Assembly: GCA_004293445.1 (NCBI GenBank)
Contig: RDYP01000010.1
Coordinates: forward strand, 26,751 to 90,750
Length of the DNA: 64,000 nucleotides
Source: Verrucomicrobiota bacterium
Lineage (GTDB): Bacteria; Verrucomicrobiota; Verrucomicrobiia; Verrucomicrobiales; Akkermansiaceae
Direction of reading: 5' to 3'
Below the pieces are notes generated by a model. That model was not told the origin of the DNA. It saw only the letters and a program-made list of their open reading frames with translations, and did not search any database. The position numbers and the translations under genes are program-made. Shown piece by piece: positions 17,871 to 26,574 of the stretch (position 1 is its first letter; each line of letters begins with the position of its first letter).

Positions 17871-19406
17871 TCAAGATCCCTGCTTGGCGGACCTCAATTC
17901 TCCGAGAATGCCGCGGAAGAAGCTCCACTTTCGGAATCCGAAAAGGAGCACGGAGGCGTAGGTCGCGAAGTAGGCAAGCGCTGCGAGGATGCTGGGAATC
18001 CAGGGCGCGAGTCCGGGAATCGTCGTGCGGGAAATGAGCAGAGCCGGCACCGAGGCGAGAGCGCAGGAGACCAGTGGCGGGAGCATCGAGGCAAATGCCA
18101 CACGAGGCGGAATCGGCGTGCCACGCAGCCCGATCAACCAGTAAGGGACGAAATTCACCGCCATGGCGATCGAGTACGCCGCGGCCACGCCTTCGGGGCC
18201 GAAGGGCAGCCCGAGGAAGAACGAAAGCACGATCACGGCGGAGTTCGCGATGCCGAGGATGCGGTACTTGCGGGTCTGGCCGAGAGAGATTTGCAGCCAT
18301 CCGAGAGGATTGGAAATGCCGCCGATCACCGCGGCCACCGCGAGCAGGCGGAAGAGATCGGCGGACTCGCTCCAGTCCTTGCCAAGCCAAAGCAGGACCA
18401 CTTGATCCGCGAAGATCGCAATACCGGCGACCAGTGGAATCCCGAGGCTGCAAACGATCTGAATCACGCTCAGATAGAATCGGCTGAACTTCGCAGGTTC
18501 AGAGCGCGAGCGCGAGAGAGCCGGAACCGCAACGGACGAAAGCGGCGCATTGATCTGAGTGATCGGCACCAGCAGCAAACTGTAAGCCTTTTCGTAATGA
18601 GCCAGCGGCAGCGGACCGAAGAAGCGGCCGATCAGGATGGTATCGGCCTGCCGGGAGAAATAGTTCACGATCCCGAAACCAAGGATGTCACCGCCGAATT
18701 TGAGCATCGGCATCACCCCGGTGCCGCGACGCGGTGGGCCGGGAATCCAGCGCAAGGTGAGCCACAGCCCTATCAGCTTCGCAGCGGCAGTCGCCACCGT
18801 GATCCCGACCAGCGACCAGTAGCCACAGCCTGCTGCGGCCATCGCGATGCCTGCTGCGATGCCGACCACGGTCGATAGCACATCGTTGATCGCGAGATCC
18901 TTGAATCTCATGTGCCGCCTTAGCAGTGCCTGATGCTGTACCGCCAGACCGCCGAGCACGAAGGTCGCGGAAAGGGCGCGGGTGATGGCGGTGACGCGCG
19001 GTTCGTCATAAAAGTCAGCAACCCATGGTGCCAGACAGCCGACGATGACTGCGATCAGCAGACCGAGGCTGACATTCACCCAGAACAAGGTGGAAATTTG
19101 GCGATGCGAAATCTGCTCGCGCTGAATCGTCGCCGCAGTGAGACCGACGTCCATGAACATCCCGAAGAAACCGGAAACCACGGCGGTCATCGCGACCAAT
19201 CCGTAATCTTCGGGAGCGAGAATGCGAGCAAGGATCGCGGTAGAGCCGAAGCGCAGAACGAGGCTACCCGCGCGCGATGCCGAGACCATCGATGCCCCGC
19301 GGACGGAGCTCCGCCGTAGATTTTTCGGTGGCTTCGGGGTGTCGAAAAGATCGGGCCGCACCCGTTTTCCGCTCCCCTGCCCGTCCGCACCTGCTGCTTC
19401 GCTCAT
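17871..19406 (-). CDS. Wzx-type polysaccharide/O-unit flippase (MOP superfamily)
   Basis: 511 aa from the ATG at 19406. A 38-residue cytoplasmic N-terminus is followed by about 12-14 membrane segments, consistent with the MATE/MOP fold. The opening RGASMVSASRAGSLVLRFGSTAILARILAPEDYGLVAM is typical of the Polysacc_synt_3/WzxC subgroup. The role is to flip undecaprenyl-PP-linked repeat units to the periplasm before polymerisation by the Wzy-like protein encoded at 22.9-24.2 kb. The frame upstream of 19406 is a shadow. The 485-codon plus-strand frame opposite this gene is rejected as antisense. Confidence 0.92.
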   Translation of the reverse strand: MSEAAGADGQGSGKRVRPDLFDTPKPPKNLRRSSVRGASMVSASRAGSLVLRFGSTAILARILAPEDYGLVAMTAVVSGFFGMFMDVGLTAATIQREQISHRQISTLFWVNVSLGLLIAVIVGCLAPWVADFYDEPRVTAITRALSATFVLGGLAVQHQALLRRHMRFKDLAINDVLSTVVGIAAGIAMAAAGCGYWSLVGITVATAAAKLIGLWLTLRWIPGPPRRGTGVMPMLKFGGDILGFGIVNYFSRQADTILIGRFFGPLPLAHYEKAYSLLLVPITQINAPLSSVAVPALSRSRSEPAKFSRFYLSVIQIVCSLGIPLVAGIAIFADQVVLLWLGKDWSESADLFRLLAVAAVIGGISNPLGWLQISLGQTRKYRILGIANSAVIVLSFFLGLPFGPEGVAAAYSIAMAVNFVPYWLIGLRGTPIPPRVAFASMLPPLVSCALASVPALLISRTTIPGLAPWIPSILAALAYFATYASVLLFGFRKWSFFRGILGELRSAKQGS

Positions 19407-19452
19407 CGTGTCTTTGGTCTTTTTGAAATGCCGCCCGCGTAGGACTCGGACA

Positions 19453-20388
19453 TCAGTGCTTCGGACTTTTCGCCGCCCATGGGACCTCGCGCCCCAGCCA
19501 CGCAGCGAGTTCCACATCGCTACCGCGATAGAGTTCGGCAAGGCGAGCGCGCGTCTCCGGGTCCATGCGGGTCTGACCGGAATACGTGCGAAGAGGTCGG
19601 GTCGCTTTGGCAAAGGCTGCCGCAGGACCCGCCAACAACGGATTCGTTCGGACGGCCTTCATCATGCGCCGCGTCAATGCGGAGAGCGCGGGCCAGCGTG
19701 GGTAATCCGCCTTGTTCCGCTGGGGCGGCATGCGCGTGAGAACCTCGGGCACGGCATCGATCCCCAAATGTGCGCAAACCTCACGCATGCAGCGCTCCGG
19801 CTCGGCGATCAGCTCCTCGAGAAAGATCACTCGCAGCGAATCCCGGCCGAAGACCCGGGCGAAATGCTCGAGTCGTCGGACATAGTGGCCGCGGGTGACG
19901 TAGGAAAAGTGCGAGCGCACCGCCACGTCGGGGCTTTCCATGCGACCTGCTTCCGCCTTCATCGCCTCGTCGAAGCCCAGCGTCTCGCGGCCGCGGCGGA
20001 TGTTGTGCCAGTAGTGCGACCAGGCCCGCTCTTTAGGATCGCGCAGAATGACCAACAGCCTAGCACCGGGCACGGTGGCGGCGATGCGTTCGCAGGCGCC
20101 CTCGTGGAAAAGGTAGTCGGGGGTCGCTTCGCCCGCGCTCACGTCGGGGGCGATGTGTTTGAAAAGATCGGCATACCAATCGACACCGCGAGACCATCTG
20201 CCGTCACGATCGTCGAAGAAATGCAGCTCCTTTTCCTCGGGAAAGGCCACCGCCGGATGGCGATCGAGCATTTCCCAAAGCGTGGTGCTGCCGCAGCGCA
20301 TCTCGCCGATGACAATGAAGTCCGGAAGGCGCACGGCCTCAGGATGGGCCGTGCTGGCGGGAAGTTCGTTTGTCTCTTTTGCATTCAT
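19453..20388 (-). CDS. PAPS-dependent sulfotransferase
   Basis: 311 aa from the ATG at 20388. The 5'-phosphosulfate loop is FIVIGEMRCGSTTLWEML near residue 25 and the 3'-phosphate-binding motif is LLVILRDPKERAWSHYWHN near residue 108; EKELHFFDD is also typical. These features match the heparan-sulfate N-/O-sulfotransferase type. A cytosolic enzyme using PAPS within a polysaccharide locus suggests the repeat unit or a lipid-linked precursor is sulfated (inference). No PAPS synthesis genes are in the window. A C9 tract lies at 20423-20431, 34 nt upstream of the start. Confidence 0.9.
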   Translation of the reverse strand: MNAKETNELPASTAHPEAVRLPDFIVIGEMRCGSTTLWEMLDRHPAVAFPEEKELHFFDDRDGRWSRGVDWYADLFKHIAPDVSAGEATPDYLFHEGACERIAATVPGARLLVILRDPKERAWSHYWHNIRRGRETLGFDEAMKAEAGRMESPDVAVRSHFSYVTRGHYVRRLEHFARVFGRDSLRVIFLEELIAEPERCMREVCAHLGIDAVPEVLTRMPPQRNKADYPRWPALSALTRRMMKAVRTNPLLAGPAAAFAKATRPLRTYSGQTRMDPETRARLAELYRGSDVELAAWLGREVPWAAKSPKH

Positions 20389-20453
20389 GATCCGGTCTCT
20401 GGTTGGTTCTGGTTTCAGACTTGGGGGGGGGCTGGCGTGGCCATGACCCATGC

Positions 20454-21782
20454 TCATTTCAACAAATCGTTCAGGTGACCGGCCAAACGTGCGGTCAAGG
20501 TGGCGCGCTCGAAGCGGCGGCAGAATTCCGTATCGGGCGGAACGGGTTTCTCACCGGCGCTCCACGCGGCGAAGCGCGCCTTCAGCCCGGCCAGCATCCC
20601 GTCCACATCTTCCGGCCCGCAGAGAGTCGCGTTGCCCGCTTGGCGGAGATAATCCCGGGCATCGCCCTCGGGCACCGCAGCGAGCACTGGTCGACCGCTG
20701 GCGATGTACTCGTAGGCCTTGCCCGGCACGATGGTCGCCCTGCGACCCGGGGGCAGCGCGTGCATGGGAAAAAATAGAAGATCGGCATTGCGAACCCGGC
20801 GAACCGACTCCGAATGCTTGAGGTAGCCGGTGAAGGTGGTGAAAGCCGCGACCGGTGAGGTATCGACCAGCGCACGATCCTCGGCGGTGGGAACGCCGAC
20901 GAACTCGAGGCGGATTTTCTTGGCGATCGATGGATCTTCGGCCAGCCATCGCTCCACGGCTTGCAAGAGATAGAAATGCGAGCGCGGTAGCAGCCGGACA
21001 CCCTCCGTCGCCCTGCCCAGCACGCGGTATCTTCCCGACTCGCGACGTTGCCTCAGCCCGGCCGCCGTATGCATGGCTCCGGCGTGGACGATGGTGAACT
21101 CGTCGTGCTCCGATGGACGGATTTCGGGAGCGAAATCCTCGGCATCGTACCCGTTGGTCAGGTCAATGATCGGCACCCCGGCCAGCGAAGGAAATTCCTT
21201 CCGGCAACGCGCCGCGGCTTCCGGAGTGTTCATGATGATGAGCGCCGCGGAGCGCAGGGAGCGCTCCATTTCACGACGCACTCGCATCCGGTGCCAGCGG
21301 GTCGGATAGATCTGCCACTCGTCGAGCGCCCAAGGATCGCGAAGATCGGCAACCCACGGGATGCCAAACTCCGCCGCAAGCTCGGCCGCACCCGGAGCCG
21401 TATCGAAAGGCGACATCGTGGCGAAGATGAGGTCCGGCCGATGCTCGCGGCACCACTTTCTCCCGGCACCGCGGACCTGCGCCAGCCAGCGCGCCCCGAA
21501 CTGACCGCGCAACCCAAGCAATTCGCGGGTAGCTCTCAAAAGTCGGCCGCCAAGCGGGCGCTCGTAAAGATTGACCCGCCGCACTGGAGTCGCAGCACCG
21601 ATCTCCCTCGCAAGTTCCTCGTCCAAAGGTGCCCAGCGGTCATTGCCACCCTTCGCTCCGGAAAACACCAGTGGTCGGAAACCATGGGCAGGCAGATACT
21701 TCACAAACTTCAGGCTCCGCTGCGAGCCCGCGCCACCAAGTGGCGGGAAGTAGTAAGCGAGGAATAGAATTTTCTTTTCCAT
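20454..21782 (-). CDS. Glycosyltransferase family 4-like (GT-B)
   Basis: 442 aa. The N-terminal domain opens KILFLAYYFPPLGGAGSQRSLKFVKYL, typical of GT4 enzymes with a Gly-rich loop, and contains FATMSPFDTAPGAAELAAEFGIPWVADLRDPW. The C-terminal domain has FTIVHAGAM, LEFVGV, FFPMHALP and the nucleotide-binding region VPGKAYEYIASGRPVLAAVPEGDARDYL. After HAGAM there is an Arg-rich stretch (GLRQRRESGRYRVLG) that I do not associate with the family. The ATG at 21782 is 6 bp after the stop of the exostosin-like gene. Confidence 0.88.
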   Translation of the reverse strand: MEKKILFLAYYFPPLGGAGSQRSLKFVKYLPAHGFRPLVFSGAKGGNDRWAPLDEELAREIGAATPVRRVNLYERPLGGRLLRATRELLGLRGQFGARWLAQVRGAGRKWCREHRPDLIFATMSPFDTAPGAAELAAEFGIPWVADLRDPWALDEWQIYPTRWHRMRVRREMERSLRSAALIIMNTPEAAARCRKEFPSLAGVPIIDLTNGYDAEDFAPEIRPSEHDEFTIVHAGAMHTAAGLRQRRESGRYRVLGRATEGVRLLPRSHFYLLQAVERWLAEDPSIAKKIRLEFVGVPTAEDRALVDTSPVAAFTTFTGYLKHSESVRRVRNADLLFFPMHALPPGRRATIVPGKAYEYIASGRPVLAAVPEGDARDYLRQAGNATLCGPEDVDGMLAGLKARFAAWSAGEKPVPPDTEFCRRFERATLTARLAGHLNDLLK

Positions 21783-21788
21783 GACGTT

Positions 21789-22952
21789 TCATTGTTGGGC
21801 AGCCGCCAGACGCTCCCGCAGCAGCCCGACGCTCCGTTCGCCCGCCAGCATCCGGACCTCGCGCAGGCCCGGTCGTAAGATCCGTGCCACCACCGCCCGC
21901 GGGCTGAGGTGGGACTCGTAGTATTCAAGAACCGCACGCCTCATCTCGGCGATCCGCGCAGGATCCATCGCCAAAGCCTCTTCGATCCGCTCCACCAGAT
22001 CCGCTTCGCCATCGAAGACGATCGCGTTCCTGCCATGCTCCAGCACCGGATCTAACAGCTCGGCATAGGAGCGCTGGATCAAAGGAATGGTCCCCACCGA
22101 CATGGCTTCCACCAGATTGTGGCAGAGCGGCATGAAGACACCGGGCGCGCAGAGGAAAAAGCCGAAGCCTGCGACCTCAGGCCGGAAACGATCCATCGGG
22201 ATCGGGTGCTGCGAGGAATCGACCAGCAGTACCCGTCCATTTTCCGCATCGGAAAGCCCTTCGCCTTGACGCAACTCGCGGCTGAGCCCGCTCTGGCTGA
22301 GCAGATCCCGGAGGCGCACCCGGCCGACGACATCGAAGACCCCGTCTTGATCGATCTTCGAATAGGTTCCCGGCTCGGAATTGCCGATGAAAAGCACTGA
22401 GGAACGCGGTTTGCGGAACGCGACCGGCTGGTTCCAAAGCCCGCGAGCATACATCAACGGATGCTGCGCCATCGGCACATCATAGACCGACGGATCGCGG
22501 GACACTTGGAAGTCGAACACGCCAAAACGGATGCCGCCCGGCGAGTCGCTCAGTAGAGGATCCGAGCCACTACCACGACCAAGCGTGACGAGTCGCTCGG
22601 CCAGAACCATCTCGCCATACTGGGCCCGGCTCAGCGCATGCAAGGTTTGCGGGCGAAAGCGCAGATCGACCCCCACGCCCTCGAGCGCGAGGCATTTCAC
22701 AAAGCTGTAAAAGTAGCGCGAATAATAAAAGCGCGAGAGATCCAGCCGCACTCGGGACGGGGTGCCGACCATGGCAGAAGGCGGCCCCATCCGATAACGC
22801 AGGCCTACCATCGAACCGCGGGCTGTTTTGTAAGTCGTGGCGAGCATCAGATTTTCAGCGCGTTTCCACAACTGGCCCCCACGGCCTTCCAGCATGAATT
22901 TCCGCACTTGGGGCGGGGGCGGATTCAGGAAGAGAGTCGGACTCGTCCTCAT
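21789..22952 (-). CDS. Exostosin-like (GT47-type) glycosyltransferase
   Basis: 387 aa if the ATG at 22952 is used. The C-terminal GT-B half has the exostosin pattern: SVLFIGNSEP, a central regulatory-looking stretch, FGFFLCAPGVFMPLCHNLVEAMSVGTIPLIQRSYAELLDPVLEHGRNAIVF. Bacterial members act in O-antigen or capsule synthesis. The first 33 codons overlap the end of the preceding polymerase gene by 98 bp; the ATG at 22895 would reduce this overlap to 41 bp, so the start is uncertain. Donor sugar unknown. Confidence 0.75.
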   Translation of the reverse strand: MRTSPTLFLNPPPPQVRKFMLEGRGGQLWKRAENLMLATTYKTARGSMVGLRYRMGPPSAMVGTPSRVRLDLSRFYYSRYFYSFVKCLALEGVGVDLRFRPQTLHALSRAQYGEMVLAERLVTLGRGSGSDPLLSDSPGGIRFGVFDFQVSRDPSVYDVPMAQHPLMYARGLWNQPVAFRKPRSSVLFIGNSEPGTYSKIDQDGVFDVVGRVRLRDLLSQSGLSRELRQGEGLSDAENGRVLLVDSSQHPIPMDRFRPEVAGFGFFLCAPGVFMPLCHNLVEAMSVGTIPLIQRSYAELLDPVLEHGRNAIVFDGEADLVERIEEALAMDPARIAEMRRAVLEYYESHLSPRAVVARILRPGLREVRMLAGERSVGLLRERLAAAQQ

Positions 22953-24237
22953 CGTCCATTTCCTCCGGACGGGCGCGCACGGACAGCAGCGACGAAAGCG
23001 TAGCCACGCTCAGCCAGAAGAAGGTCTGCGACTGATCGAAATATGCGATCGAGAGCGCCGAAACCGCATGAGAGAAAAGGGATGCGCCGAGACACCAGAT
23101 CATGAAGCGGTCGCCGTGGTCGTCGTCGTCCTCCGGATCATTGACGTGGCGGAGGACCTCGGCGAGGCACCTACGCAGAATCGCCAGCAGCAACAGAATG
23201 GCCAACAAGCCCGCTCCGACACCGAAGCCGATGTAGTAGTTGGTGATATCCATGTGCTTGCCGTCCGCGACCACGCTGCCGATCCCCTCCGGAATCCAGT
23301 GCCGGGTGTAATCGGTCCCGAACAACCACCACTCGGAGAAATGCTTCACCGTGGTATCGATCAGGCGGGCACGATAGTAAGCCGTGCTGCTACCGGTGAA
23401 ATCGAGTCGCGTGACGATCACGTGATACGCAGGCCGATTGGAGATCAATTCGATCACGATGTAGCCGATCAGACCCGTCCAGATCGCGCGTTTGGCGTGG
23501 CGGCGATATTTCCAACACATCACCACCCCGAGGCCGACCATCATGCTGACAACGGGACCGCTCGAAGCACTGGCCATTACCATCATCACACATGCGGCAA
23601 TTCCAGTCATCGCCGCCACGCGATTCGCACGCCAAATTCCGATCATCAAGGGCAAGCAGGCCGCACCAACCGTGCCGGCGAGGATCGGATGTCGGAATGG
23701 TCCCTGCGCCCGCAGGCGGCCGTTGCGCTCAATGACCGACTCTGGAATCCCGCCGAGCGAAGCGAAAAGATTTTTGCCAAGCGCCTGCTCGAAAACCATT
23801 TCCACGGCCACCGGCAAGAGCACGAAGCCGACACCCACAACCACGCCGACCACCTCGTCGACAGTTCCGCACCAGACGCGGACGAGGTAGTAAACGAGGG
23901 AGATGTTGAAAATGATGCCGAGCATGTACACCGGGCCCGAGCCAGGCGCGTATTCATGAAAGAAACTGGCAAAAAACATCCAGCCCAACAGCCACATGAC
24001 CAGCTTGTCGATCCGGTTCACTCCACCGACCAGCGTCTCCCCTTTCATCAAGACCCGTAGCAGTCCGACAAGCAGGAAAAGGCGGTACATCGGCAATGAC
24101 ATCGACCCAAGCTCGAGGCCCTGGCCTGTGGTCATGTAACAGCATCCGATCAGCAGGGAAACCGGAGCATACTCCCGCCGCACCGAGAGCAGCGCGATCG
24201 CCACGACGATGAAGAAAGCCAAACCGATCAAACTCAT
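22855..24237 (-). CDS. Wzy/O-antigen ligase-like membrane polymerase
   Basis: 460 aa with about 11-12 hydrophobic segments and a long periplasmic loop with FTGSSTAYYRARLIDTTVKHFSEWWLFGTDYTRHW, the position where Wzy_C/WaaL-type proteins carry a conserved loop. A hydrophilic acidic C-terminal tail of about 50 residues follows (PEEMDDEDESD). It would polymerise or ligate lipid-linked repeat units at the periplasmic face. Its start overlaps the stop of the next upstream gene as ATGA (24234-24237), a sign of translational coupling. Sequence alone does not separate polymerase from ligase. Confidence 0.82.
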   Translation of the reverse strand: MSLIGLAFFIVVAIALLSVRREYAPVSLLIGCCYMTTGQGLELGSMSLPMYRLFLLVGLLRVLMKGETLVGGVNRIDKLVMWLLGWMFFASFFHEYAPGSGPVYMLGIIFNISLVYYLVRVWCGTVDEVVGVVVGVGFVLLPVAVEMVFEQALGKNLFASLGGIPESVIERNGRLRAQGPFRHPILAGTVGAACLPLMIGIWRANRVAAMTGIAACVMMVMASASSGPVVSMMVGLGVVMCWKYRRHAKRAIWTGLIGYIVIELISNRPAYHVIVTRLDFTGSSTAYYRARLIDTTVKHFSEWWLFGTDYTRHWIPEGIGSVVADGKHMDITNYYIGFGVGAGLLAILLLLAILRRCLAEVLRHVNDPEDDDDHGDRFMIWCLGASLFSHAVSALSIAYFDQSQTFFWLSVATLSSLLSVRARPEEMDDEDESDSLPESAPAPSAEIHAGRPWGPVVETR

Positions 24238-25277
24238 GACACCGAAATTGTGTTCAATTCCATCCGACGCGCCGGACCGCTCGAAGAAGAAACAGGCGCC
24301 TGCCGCAATGGGTCCCCAAAAAGCATCCCCCTGCCCTCGGTGAAGTAGCGGAATCGGACACTCGGAATCCCGACGTAATGCCGGAGCACCTGATTGGCCG
24401 ATGTCCTGCCGGTAGTGTTCCGATAGGTAGCAGGAAGCGCAGCAGATCCTTCGAAATCAGCTGCCAGCAAGGCGTAGTAAGTCTGGCAGGACCAGAAGTG
24501 TCCCACATCGATCCGGCGATCCTCACGAATTCTGACCATCTGCCTGTCCAATTTGTGAAAATCCTCCCGAGTCATCCGAGGAGTCACAAGGAAACCCGCA
24601 CAGAGTTTCTCCGGAATGGTCACACCGGTGATTTCACGGATCATGGGGATCTCTCCAGAGTAAGCGTTGCGCAGGTCCTCGCACCACGCCAAGCGCGACC
24701 GACTCTGATCGAGTGCCGCGAGCACGGCTTCGGGCTTTTTGAACACCAGCACATCGGAATCGAGGATCAACAGATTGGGTGCGTCGCCGAAAAGATGGGC
24801 ATCGACCAACTGGGCACTCGCCCAGTTCGATCTCCGCCACGCGTGAAGTTCGCGGGTATCACCGATCGCCGAGTCGACCGCGCGGTCACTCTCTTCACGT
24901 GACACCACGTCGACCCGGCCGACCACCGCTCGCCAACGACGTTCATCTTCCGAGTCGAGCGACCCGTCGGAGTGCACGATCAGTCGGCCCCGACCATCGA
25001 GAAAGCGCATCATGCTCCAGCTGGAGAGAATGCCCATGTCGATGTCGCGATGCCCGCAAAGCATGTGGAGTTCGTATCGCGAACTTGCAGCGCTCGGAAG
25101 CGGCGGCAAGGCATCGACCACTTCGCGCAGCGCCACCCGCAGCTTGGGCACTTTGGCCATCGCGGCGGCATAAGGCCAGCGATCGAACAAGATCGACTTG
25201 AGTTTACCGAGACGTTTGCGGAGTTGCTTGCAGGGATCGCTGCTCAGCACGGACTCGGGGTTTGAGGACAGGGACAC
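24234..25277 (-). CDS. Nucleotide-diphospho-sugar transferase-like (GT-A) protein
   Basis: 347 aa from a GTG at 25277, with a C5 run directly before it. The central part reads ELHMLCGHRDIDMG, then a Rossmann-like stretch, NLLILDSDVLVFKKPEAV with a DxD-type metal motif (DSD), and a C-terminal half with CAGFLVTPRM and HFWSCQTYYALL. This resembles GT8/GT32-like or DUF-type GT-A enzymes that open with a search for a displayed sugar-nucleotide. No TM segment is visible. It overlaps the GT4 gene upstream by 34 bp and the polymerase gene downstream by 4 bp. The exact family is uncertain. Confidence 0.7.
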   Translation of the reverse strand: MSLSSNPESVLSSDPCKQLRKRLGKLKSILFDRWPYAAAMAKVPKLRVALREVVDALPPLPSAASSRYELHMLCGHRDIDMGILSSWSMMRFLDGRGRLIVHSDGSLDSEDERRWRAVVGRVDVVSREESDRAVDSAIGDTRELHAWRRSNWASAQLVDAHLFGDAPNLLILDSDVLVFKKPEAVLAALDQSRSRLAWCEDLRNAYSGEIPMIREITGVTIPEKLCAGFLVTPRMTREDFHKLDRQMVRIREDRRIDVGHFWSCQTYYALLAADFEGSAALPATYRNTTGRTSANQVLRHYVGIPSVRFRYFTEGRGMLFGDPLRQAPVSSSSGPARRMELNTISVS

Positions 25278-26542
25278 GGGGGAGTTGGGGAGAGTTGAGG
25301 GGAGGAAAAGCGCGAAGTGACAGTCCGGGAGATGCCGCCATACGACGCCACGGCAGTGACATAGGCCGACTTCAGGACCGGACCGGCAGCGGTCCAGCTG
25401 AGTGAGCCCGTGCTGGCGAGCGATGCCCTCCGCAAGCGCTCGAGCATCGCCCGATCCTGATCCAGCAGACGGATATGCCGGGTCAGTTCAGCAACATCGC
25501 CGGCCCGGTGGATCAAGCCATTGTCGAGATGATCACAGACCGCACCGGAGGCATCGGACACCAACAAGACACAGCCCGAAGCGCGGGCCTCGTAAGTCAC
25601 CAAGGCACTGCCTTCCTCGACGGTCGACAGCACGAAGAGATCGCTCTTCCGCATCAGCACATCGAGGTCGTTCCGATGCCCCAAGACCTCAACACTCGGG
25701 TGCTCAAGCATGTCCTTGAGCAACTCGGCGTATCCTTCGACAAAGCCGCCGGCGACGAGAAACTTGCCACGCTCCGCCGCGCCCGAATCGAGCCAGGCGC
25801 GCAAAGCATGGTGCAGGCCTTTGCGTGGAGCGCAGCCACCCGCATAGATCATCGTCAGGCCATCGGCCGGGGACGCCGCGACCGATGGAGGAGAGAACTT
25901 GCTGTCATCGTATCCGTAGCGATGCCGAAGAAGCTTTTCCGGGGCGAAACCCAGCTCGATAAAGCTGCGGGCCACGAATTCCGACGGGCAGAGCAAGGCA
26001 TCCGCTTCCGCATACTCCGCCTCCTCCCGCGCCAGAGTGGTCTGATTGAATTCGTGCTCGTGACCGGGCGGCAGGCGGAAGCCGAGTCTCTCGCATTCCT
26101 CAGCCACCACTTTGAAGGCGAAGCGGGTATGGGCATTCGGCCGCTCGAGCACGACGGGAATCCCGAGCTTTTTCGCAGCGCGGATGGTATGCAGCGCACC
26201 GATCGGCCAGGCATGGATGAGATCGATTTTACCTTTCAAGGCTGGTAGCATCCGCGCCACCCGCCAGTCGTGGAGAGCGCAGGCCTTGAGACGGCCCAGC
26301 AAACGGACTGGCAGCCGAAAGGATCCGGCACTCAGGGTTTTGCGCACCGAAATTCCAGCGGGCAGGGGCCTAGCAACCGAGCCGGTGGCGAGGATTACTT
26401 CCACTCCGGCTTGCTGCAAACCGATCACCTGCTGCCAGGCAGTGTGGCAAATCTGGCCCGCACCAATCCGATGCGGGAAACTGTAGAGAACCCGCGGCGC
26501 AGAGGCGGACGGGGCCTTGGTATCGAGGACGGGGGGTGTCAT
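25244..26542 (-). CDS. Glycosyltransferase family 4 (GT-B)
   Basis: 432 aa. The N-domain has LYSFPHRIGAGQICHTAWQQVIGLQQAGVEVILATG and IDLIHAWPIGALHTIRAAKKLGIPVVLERPNAHT. The C-domain has LTMIYAGGCAPRKGLHHALRAW, a sugar-nucleotide site FVLSTVEEGSALVTYEARASGCVLLVSDASG, and the expected E(x7)E spacing. The last 30 residues are Ser/Pro-rich and of low complexity, and they overlap the start of the next gene, so the C-terminus may have been extended by loss of an earlier stop. A C6 tract lies 5 nt upstream of the ATG. Confidence 0.9.
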   Translation of the reverse strand: MTPPVLDTKAPSASAPRVLYSFPHRIGAGQICHTAWQQVIGLQQAGVEVILATGSVARPLPAGISVRKTLSAGSFRLPVRLLGRLKACALHDWRVARMLPALKGKIDLIHAWPIGALHTIRAAKKLGIPVVLERPNAHTRFAFKVVAEECERLGFRLPPGHEHEFNQTTLAREEAEYAEADALLCPSEFVARSFIELGFAPEKLLRHRYGYDDSKFSPPSVAASPADGLTMIYAGGCAPRKGLHHALRAWLDSGAAERGKFLVAGGFVEGYAELLKDMLEHPSVEVLGHRNDLDVLMRKSDLFVLSTVEEGSALVTYEARASGCVLLVSDASGAVCDHLDNGLIHRAGDVAELTRHIRLLDQDRAMLERLRRASLASTGSLSWTAAGPVLKSAYVTAVASYGGISRTVTSRFSSPQLSPTPPCPCPQTPSPC

Positions 26543-26574
26543 GGTATGGGGGGAGAAAACGTGAACTCAGCCAA

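Noticed and set aside
17421..18878. 485-codon plus-strand frame
   Set aside because: Antisense to the GT2 and flippase genes; Arg/Glu/His-rich shadow with no domain.
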